DNA from: CAZXPG01 sp964643145
GTDB lineage: Bacteria; Pseudomonadota; Alphaproteobacteria; Rickettsiales; Arcanibacteraceae
Assembly: GCA_964643145.1 (NCBI GenBank)
Contig: CAZXPG010000023.1
Span: 1 to 26,336 of the forward strand
Direction: 5' to 3'
Length of the DNA stretch: 26,336 bases
Shown: positions 21,217 to 26,336 of the stretch, in pieces
Position numbering within the stretch: position 1 is the stretch's first letter
Layout: each line of letters starts with the position of its first letter
Position numbers and translations under genes: made by a program
The notes under the pieces: generated by a model
What the model was told of the DNA's origin: nothing
Databases searched by the model: none
The model's input: only the letters and a program-made list of their open reading frames with translations

Positions 21217-23208
21217 TTATTTCGGTTCTGGGGGTGCGCTGGGCTCGACGGGTGCATCACCATCCGGAGCATCATCACTATCGTTACTTTGAGCATCATC
21301 ACGTGGCTTAGAACCGCCGCCAAAGCTGCCCACGCCCGCCTGCATCGCCCCTCCCACTTTGCTGGCAGTCCAGTTGGCTACCCCCATCGGTGTGGTGGAT
21401 ACCAGTGCCTGGGCTTGTGGCCCGCCCATCAAATCTTCGGCCATGTTAACTACAATGGTGAGGAAATGATAAAACAGGAAACAGAAAAGCGAGAGGATCA
21501 TCATATTTAGCATGAGGTCTTCTACGTCATCAGGTGGCGTGAATTTAAACACCTGAATGAAGCCACCTTTAAGTTTAAGTGATTGTTTATCACTAACTAA
21601 TACATTGAGGCGATATCCCATACTATCTTTGCATGTCTCAGGAGACAGGCTCTTATCAATCGTATACATGCCTAAAGCGCCATGCTGGCGGCTAAACCTG
21701 CAATCACCATAAAACATTTGGTCAAAAATAGTCAGCATTAACGCAACACAGGCAAATAACACTAAAGGTTGCAACATGCCGAACAAGAGTGATTTAATCC
21801 AGTTGTCATAATATTTTTTTGTATAGGAAAAAAGTGCCATTGGTACAAAAAGTGGAGCAAAATACATCACAAGCGTCAAGATAATAAGCGAGATGATAAA
21901 GCTATGCACCACAAAAACCAGAACTGAAAGGATAAAAATGCCAAACATCATGGAAAATATACACATGAGAGTCTGCCCTGAGAAAAGCAATGGTAGAATC
22001 ATCACCACCACCATCGGGACGCTTTTATTAGACAGCAGCAAATAATGGCCTATTCGGCAGTCAATACTATCAAACAGGGCGACATAGCGGTATTCCTTGG
22101 GGTAATCGCTATCTTTAAAATGACATAGGCCTCGTTCTACAACATTGCCGTCGGCGTCATAGCTGCCATCTCCCGCCTCAAACATGATGTAGGATATATC
22201 AATCATTGATTCAACAAATACGGGGTAGAGGAATGTTTGTACGCCATTTCCGATAGAAAAATAGACGACCAAGATCATTTTTAACGCAAACCAGAACGTT
22301 TCTCCTTTCGAGGGTAAGTGCGCTCCAATGACAATACGCATGGAAAAGAAAATGACGTAGAGTATGAGTGCAGCCCCTATGGCTTTGCGCATTATTTTCT
22401 GAAAGTCACTAAAAAGGTTAGTCCTTCCAGGGCAATTGCTGCTACTAAGAAAAATATGTTCTAGTGTTTCTTTGATACATTCCACCACCATGCTGCTGGG
22501 TGAAAAGAATGTTTGGCTATGCCCTAGTGCCTTATCAGCACACGAAGGATCAACATAACATTCAGAGGGAGAATTCGTATTGAGGGTAGAGGCAGGAGCA
22601 GCTTGTTTGCATCCAAGTGTTATCCAGTCATTATGGGAATAGACCTGGACACAGATAGTATTATTAATCAGAATAGCCTGAAACCAGTCATTGGCAATGG
22701 TGATATCTTGTGAAGGAGCCAGCGTGTAGAGTTTAGCATTAGGGCATGTGCCTATACCTGTGGCCGGATTATCGGCAGTATCATAACAAAAAGTGATATT
22801 TCTGCTGCTTGTATTATCGCAATAGCTCTCACAGGGAGCATCCGCATAGACATCGTTAGGGCATATGCCAGGCGGAACGCGAGTGAGGGAAAATGCTTTA
22901 TAAACGGTGCTAACGATATAGTTGCTGTTGCTATAGTCCTCAATAGGAAAGATAGTATCGCCAAGCTGATGTTTAGTAATATTAAGATCAATATCAGCAC
23001 AGTTATTATCAGTGGTGTATTCATTTTCAGCTGCCAGTGCTGCTGGGGCAGCAAGCATAAGCATGATTACGCATAAACAGGCACTAAAGGCTGAGAGAAT
23101 AGTATGTTTTGCAACAGAAGAATGGTGCCGTAAGTGAAATATAGGTGAATATATGCTATGGCGGGAAACAACGCTGATATAGAAGTAATGTAACAAAGAA
23201 GACAGCAT
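21217..23208 (-). CDS. virB6-1: VirB6-like T4SS inner-membrane protein (VirB6-1)
   Basis: A 663-residue VirB6/TrbL paralogue immediately after virB4. A long basic N-terminus precedes a signal-like hydrophobic stretch (VIMLMLAAPAALAAENE), so cleavage near residue 60 is likely. The periplasmic region has many cysteines, including CVQVYSHNDWITLGCK and CYVDPSC ... ECIKETLEHIF, paralleling VirB6-2. The membrane core (about 265-590) includes MYFAPLFVPMALFSYTKKYY. The tail is D/P/S/E-rich and probably disordered. The ATG is 2 bp after the virB4 stop, arguing for translational coupling. The real start could lie further in, but no other ATG precedes the signal sequence. Confidence 0.88.
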   Translation of the reverse strand: MLSSLLHYFYISVVSRHSIYSPIFHLRHHSSVAKHTILSAFSACLCVIMLMLAAPAALAAENEYTTDNNCADIDLNITKHQLGDTIFPIEDYSNSNYIVSTVYKAFSLTRVPPGICPNDVYADAPCESYCDNTSSRNITFCYDTADNPATGIGTCPNAKLYTLAPSQDITIANDWFQAILINNTICVQVYSHNDWITLGCKQAAPASTLNTNSPSECYVDPSCADKALGHSQTFFSPSSMVVECIKETLEHIFLSSSNCPGRTNLFSDFQKIMRKAIGAALILYVIFFSMRIVIGAHLPSKGETFWFALKMILVVYFSIGNGVQTFLYPVFVESMIDISYIMFEAGDGSYDADGNVVERGLCHFKDSDYPKEYRYVALFDSIDCRIGHYLLLSNKSVPMVVVMILPLLFSGQTLMCIFSMMFGIFILSVLVFVVHSFIISLIILTLVMYFAPLFVPMALFSYTKKYYDNWIKSLLFGMLQPLVLFACVALMLTIFDQMFYGDCRFSRQHGALGMYTIDKSLSPETCKDSMGYRLNVLVSDKQSLKLKGGFIQVFKFTPPDDVEDLMLNMMILSLFCFLFYHFLTIVVNMAEDLMGGPQAQALVSTTPMGVANWTASKVGGAMQAGVGSFGGGSKPRDDAQSNDSDDAPDGDAPVEPSAPPEPK

Positions 23209-23210
23209 TA

Positions 23211-25625
23211 CTATAGTTTCCTTACTCTTTCATAAAAAACAGGTAGCCAATCATCGGGGTTTTCGCCTACCTCTTTACGTATTGCATCCAGCAGTAGTAC
23301 CGTATCCGCACGGCCTGACAATACATTGATAATATCCGTCATGCCGGAAAGGTCAATACGTGCAACGACTGCGTTAGTTCCTTGCTTGACAAGAAAAAAA
23401 CGGCTTCCCGGGTCGGTGGTTTTAATTAGCACATATTCACGTTCGCTTAACATAAATGCACTGCGATATACCGAGGTTGCCTTTAAGTTAGGTAGGAATA
23501 TCTGTGTAGCAGTTTGCTGGATAAGTGTATCGCTAATCTGGCTTTTGCTGGCATCTTCAACGCTTTGGGTAGCGAATATAACGAAGGTATTAAGTTTACG
23601 CAACACTTTAAGCCAGTCTTTGATTTTAGGGGCAAAAACGGGGTTGTCAATCAACGCCCAGGCCTCATCAAGCACAATCATCGTGGGGGTGCCATCTAAG
23701 GCCAGATTAATTTTATGGAAAAGATAGAGGAGTACAGGCCCAAGCGTTGCCCCATCTTTAAGGAGTTCTGCCATTTCAAAGCCGAACACCATTGATTTTT
23801 GCAAATCAACTGCATCGGAATCATTATCAAAGACTTTCGCATGGGAGCCAATACTGTGCCACATTGCCAGTCTTCCTGCTAAGGTATCGGGGCCGTCCAG
23901 CCCCAGGAATGGTGCAATATTGCGCAGACGGCGGTCACGTTGTGCCAGTTTATAGTTCCCCACAATGGCAGAGGTAAGCAGGCTGATATCATGGGCGGAA
24001 AGCTGTTCTTTATTCACCGTAACAAGCTGTTTCAGCCATTCCAGCAGGAAGCTGCGGTTTTCGCCGGTATCAGGAAGTTGCAACGGGTTGAAATTACATT
24101 CTTTACTTGGGTCAATGATAGTATAACGGCCACCCAATGCACGGATAAAAATTTCAGCACCACGGTCTTTATCAAAAAAGAACATGCGGCATTTGAATTT
24201 CTGTGCCTGGGCGCAGAGGAAGTTCATCAGCACGGTTTTACCGGCCCCTGTTGGCCCGATAATCAGCGAGTGCCCCACATCGCGCAGGTGGAAATTGAAG
24301 AAATAGGGCGTGCCAGAGGTGGTATCAAGCACCGTCACTGCTTCACCCCAATGGTTGCCTTTCTTTTTGCCTGGGGGGTAATTATGCAGCGAGGCAAACC
24401 CCGCCATATTCAAGGTGTTAATAACCGCCTTACGAACAATATAATCAAAATTCCCCGGCAATTGTCCCCAATAGGCAGGTTCAAGGTTGGTGCGTTCCCG
24501 CACGGCAATAATCCCGCTATTGGTTAATTCTACCACAGCCATCGATAGCGCCCCTTCCAGGGCGCGTGGGTTTTCCTCGATACATAATATCGTCATGTGA
24601 TGTTCGCCAAAGGCAATTTCACCGCTCATTGCCATATCAAGTGCCTGGGTAATTTCGGCAATCTGTGAGATAGCCTTATCCCCCGACTGGATCATACGAT
24701 CCTGGGTAAGCTGCATTTTATTAATAGCCACCTGCCGGTTAGAAAAGGTGAATGACTGTGACATGATAAATTCAAACGGCATTTGCAGGAATCCGTCAAA
24801 AATGCCCGCATAGGTCGTGGGGCCATATTCCTTAATGCTAATAATACCTGCATAACGGCTGCCATTTGGCCCGCGTACCTCAAGCGATTTGGAACCAAAA
24901 TAGAGGCGGTGTGTCGGCAAATACGAGGCGATATCCATGGTGGGCACTAGCATTGGGGTGGATGCGCCGCAATTGACAATTTTTCCTAGAAATTCTAGTA
25001 ATTCGGAATAAGTGCCTGTAGGGGTTTTTTTGATGCCGAGTAATTCTGCCCCATAGTCGCGCACTGATGCCATTACACGTCCGGTGATTTCGGAGAGTTC
25101 CTCATACATCTCCGTCATGTCTTTTTCCCAGGCGGCCTTGCTTCCCTGCTGACGCAGTTTTTTCACCAGATGTTCGATCATGGCCGCGCCGGTAGTATCA
25201 GGCTTGCGGACAATGGTAATATAAAGCTCATTAACGAACGCTTCCTGTGCCTGGTGCTTTTTGCGCCATTCCTGCTCGACATAGGTAGCAAAATTTTTAG
25301 GGATTTTAATGCTCGGGTCAATAGCTGGTGCTTTTTCAAGAAATACACTCTGGCGGCGGCGTACTGTATGGAAATAGATACCAAAACTGCCGGATGCCAT
25401 CCCTTTTAACAGGGTGTTGCGTACATTTTTACGAACATCAACATCGGAATCATCAGCAGTCTCAAACGAGAAGCCGTCGATTTTAATGACTTGCAATAAC
25501 TCTTTCTTTTTGGTGAGAATAGTTTCGCTATTCCAGTGGCAAAGATAGGGGATAAAGGTAGAGCTGCCAATTTCTTTTTCTGCTATGCGCTGATTTTTCG
25601 TTTTGTTCCGCCGTAATTTTATCAT
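23211..25625 (-). CDS. virB4: Type IV secretion ATPase VirB4
   Basis: An 804-residue VirB4/TrbE family ATPase that powers assembly and substrate transport of the type IV secretion machine at the inner membrane. The N-terminal domain (about 1-420) begins with the STFIPYLCHWNSETILT region typical of rickettsial VirB4. Walker A is GPTGAGKT (457-464). Walker B is IVLDEAWALID (near 650), followed by FVIFATQSVEDASKS, the conserved motif that follows. Length is normal and no key residue is missing. It follows virB3 by 26 bp and is followed by virB6-1 after 2 bp. Other components (virB8-virB11, virD4) are not in the window; in Rickettsiales they lie in separate clusters. Confidence 0.96.
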   Translation of the reverse strand: MIKLRRNKTKNQRIAEKEIGSSTFIPYLCHWNSETILTKKKELLQVIKIDGFSFETADDSDVDVRKNVRNTLLKGMASGSFGIYFHTVRRRQSVFLEKAPAIDPSIKIPKNFATYVEQEWRKKHQAQEAFVNELYITIVRKPDTTGAAMIEHLVKKLRQQGSKAAWEKDMTEMYEELSEITGRVMASVRDYGAELLGIKKTPTGTYSELLEFLGKIVNCGASTPMLVPTMDIASYLPTHRLYFGSKSLEVRGPNGSRYAGIISIKEYGPTTYAGIFDGFLQMPFEFIMSQSFTFSNRQVAINKMQLTQDRMIQSGDKAISQIAEITQALDMAMSGEIAFGEHHMTILCIEENPRALEGALSMAVVELTNSGIIAVRERTNLEPAYWGQLPGNFDYIVRKAVINTLNMAGFASLHNYPPGKKKGNHWGEAVTVLDTTSGTPYFFNFHLRDVGHSLIIGPTGAGKTVLMNFLCAQAQKFKCRMFFFDKDRGAEIFIRALGGRYTIIDPSKECNFNPLQLPDTGENRSFLLEWLKQLVTVNKEQLSAHDISLLTSAIVGNYKLAQRDRRLRNIAPFLGLDGPDTLAGRLAMWHSIGSHAKVFDNDSDAVDLQKSMVFGFEMAELLKDGATLGPVLLYLFHKINLALDGTPTMIVLDEAWALIDNPVFAPKIKDWLKVLRKLNTFVIFATQSVEDASKSQISDTLIQQTATQIFLPNLKATSVYRSAFMLSEREYVLIKTTDPGSRFFLVKQGTNAVVARIDLSGMTDIINVLSGRADTVLLLDAIRKEVGENPDDWLPVFYERVRKL

Positions 25626-25651
25626 GTTGTGCTATCCTTTGCTCCTGAAGC

Positions 25652-25945
25652 TTAGTAGAAATCGTATGAATTAGCACCATGAAACGACTTATTCTTACAT
25701 TTTCGGCATTTGCTGGAATGTATCAGAAACAGTTCAATAAATAGCGGTTCTTTAAAACAGATAATATATCCTACCATGTGAAAGGCAGGCATGGCAACAA
25801 ACAGTCCGATAAAATCAGAGGTATTAATAAAGTAAAGAATACAGCTAAAGCCGTTCACCACTACGAACATAAAGCTTACCCCTAAAAACATGGTGGGGCG
25901 TGTTAGTCCAACAAAAAGCGGGTCTGACTGTATTTTTCCTGCCAT
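25652..25945 (-). CDS. virB3: Type IV secretion protein VirB3
   Basis: A 97-residue inner-membrane protein. The N-terminal motif DPLFVGLTRPTMFLGV is diagnostic of VirB3, followed by two closely spaced hydrophobic segments (about 20-40 and 43-63) and a short C-terminal tail rich in K, C and N. VirB3 associates with VirB4 and helps anchor it at the inner membrane. A good ribosome-binding site (AGGGAG) lies 8 nt before the ATG. It is the first gene of the virB3-virB4-virB6 operon. sodB, which often precedes it in Rickettsiales, is not present within the remaining 390 bp. Confidence 0.93.
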   Translation of the reverse strand: MAGKIQSDPLFVGLTRPTMFLGVSFMFVVVNGFSCILYFINTSDFIGLFVAMPAFHMVGYIICFKEPLFIELFLIHSSKCRKCKNKSFHGANSYDFY

Positions 25946-25965
25946 GCGCGGTTCTCCCTGTAAAC

Positions 25966-25994
25966 ATTATAATGATAGCTGGATTTTATTACAC
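25966..25994 (-). promoter_or_regulatory. Possible promoter of the virB3-virB6 operon
   Basis: On the minus strand a perfect TATAAT (25966-25971) lies about 20 nt before the virB3 ATG. The hexamer 17 bp upstream (GTGTAA, 25989-25994) is a poor -35, so the site may need an activator or be fortuitous in this AT-rich stretch. Confidence 0.35.
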
Positions 25995-26074
25995 TTTTAT
26001 TACAAATACAATAATACTAGCGGATTGTTCTGCTTATCAGATGGATTTTTATTTTTTTCTCCGTTATGCCTGTG

Positions 26075-26122
26075 TACTGCTCACGAATGAAGAGTTGTCT
26101 GCATCATCATTCATGAGCAGTA
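26075..26122. repeat. Stem-loop upstream of virB3 (hairpin 1, type C-like)
   Basis: TACTGCTCACGAATGA (26075-26090) pairs with 26107-26122, one mismatch in 16, with a 16-nt loop. It is the first of five consecutive stem-loops that fill the gene-free 26.0-26.3 kb region. Confidence 0.75.
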
Positions 26123-26138
26123 TATACTGTATGCAAGT

Positions 26139-26161
26139 ATAGTCTGCCAAAGGCAGGCTAT
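26139..26161. repeat. Small stem-loop upstream of virB3 (hairpin 2)
   Basis: ATAGTCTGCC pairs with GGCAGGCTAT (one T-G wobble) around AAA. It is compact, without a following T-run. Confidence 0.6.
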
Positions 26162-26177
26162 TATGCGCGGCATTTTC

Positions 26178-26218
26178 GCGTTTCCTGCAATGCATCAAAG
26201 ATGTATAAGCAGGAACGC
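26178..26218. repeat. Two-tier stem-loop upstream of virB3 (hairpin 3)
   Basis: The outer arms GCGTTTCCTGC (26178-26188) and GCAGGAACGC (26209-26218) pair with one bulged T. The inner arms ATGCATC (26190-26196) and GATGTAT (26200-26206) pair around AAA with one wobble. On the plus strand an A-rich tail follows. Confidence 0.65.
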
Positions 26219-26237
26219 AAAAATAACGAATAGCCCA

Positions 26238-26254
26238 AAACCACTCTTCAAGTG
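26238..26254. repeat. Type B motif upstream of virB3
   Basis: AAACCACTCTTCAAGTG is identical over 17 nt to 13251-13267, in the same orientation, at the other end of the secretion block. The stem here is imperfect (CCACT with AGTGA). Confidence 0.7.
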
Positions 26255-26284
26255 ATTCTGAGCTATGGAGAGAATTAGCTGTTT

Positions 26285-26322
26285 AACCTCAGTTTTGGAT
26301 AAGCTTTGCTTATCCAAAACTG
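26285..26322. repeat. Type A palindrome, copy at the right end of the window
   Basis: The left arm AACCTCAGTTTTGGATAAGC (26285-26304) is complete, the loop is TTT, and the right arm (26308-26322) ends at CCAAAACTG, after which the outer five bases diverge. This mirrors the copy at position 15, whose other outer arm is diverged. The window stops 14 bases later. Confidence 0.9.
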
Positions 26323-26336
26323 GCATGATATTGAAA

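Noticed and set aside
23940..24527. 195-residue plus-strand ORF antisense to virB4
   Set aside because: It lies wholly within the conserved VirB4 ATPase domain and shows no recognisable domain; it is a shadow of strong codon bias.
25890..26142. Plus-strand ORFs upstream of and across the virB3 start
   Set aside because: They overlap virB3 and the hairpin region, show no homology that I recognise, and lack a start signal.

Overview
The window looks like a contig from an alphaproteobacterium, most likely a member of the Rickettsiales or a near relative. Base composition is moderate (mid-40s % GC by eye). Three things point there: a virB3-virB4-virB6 (four tandem copies) block, which is the hallmark layout of the Rickettsiales vir homologue (rvh) type IV secretion system; the alphaproteobacterial gene pair DUF1476 (ATP synthase zeta inhibitor)/purC; and ChpT, the phosphotransferase of the CtrA relay. 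The lineage is less reduced than Rickettsia itself, because a complete purC-purS-purQ-purL operon and argB are intact.

Layout. 1-3.1 kb (minus): FtsB-like divisome protein, then a translationally coupled trio of two DMT/EamA transporters and an AmpD-type amidase. 3.2-3.5 kb (minus): DUF1476. 3.6-7.5 kb (plus): purC-purS-purQ-purL, followed by a YihY/BrkB membrane protein. 8.5 kb: tRNA-Ile(GAT) on minus with a good promoter. 8.7-10.3 kb (minus): J-domain protein followed by a CobS-type AAA+ ATPase with no CobT beside it. 10.4-11.0 kb (minus): chpT with a TTAA-N7-TTAA (CtrA-type) site upstream, then a 25-bp perfect inverted repeat and tRNA-His(GTG). 11.5-13.0 kb (minus): engB-argB. 13.3-25.9 kb (minus): virB3-virB4-virB6-1-virB6-2-virB6-3-virB6-4.

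The type IV block is the accessory core. VirB4 is the energising ATPase, VirB3 its small inner-membrane partner, and the four VirB6 paralogues share a polytopic core with different periplasmic and C-terminal additions. They fall into two pairs: 6-1/6-2 with cysteine-rich ectodomains, and 6-3/6-4 with long ectodomains containing motifs that resemble the LecA (PA-IL) calcium-dependent lectin fold. VirB6-4 also ends in about 430 residues of leucine-heptad coiled coil.

The intergenic DNA is unusually rich in palindromes. A 43-bp palindrome (type A, AACCTCAGTTTTGG.../...CCAAAACTGAGGTT) occurs in four good and at least three degraded copies, mostly just after stop codons of minus-strand genes. A second 17-nt motif (type B) flanks both sides of the secretion block and part of it recurs upstream of chpT. 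Both ends of the window fall just outside type A copies, suggesting that the contig was cut at repeats.
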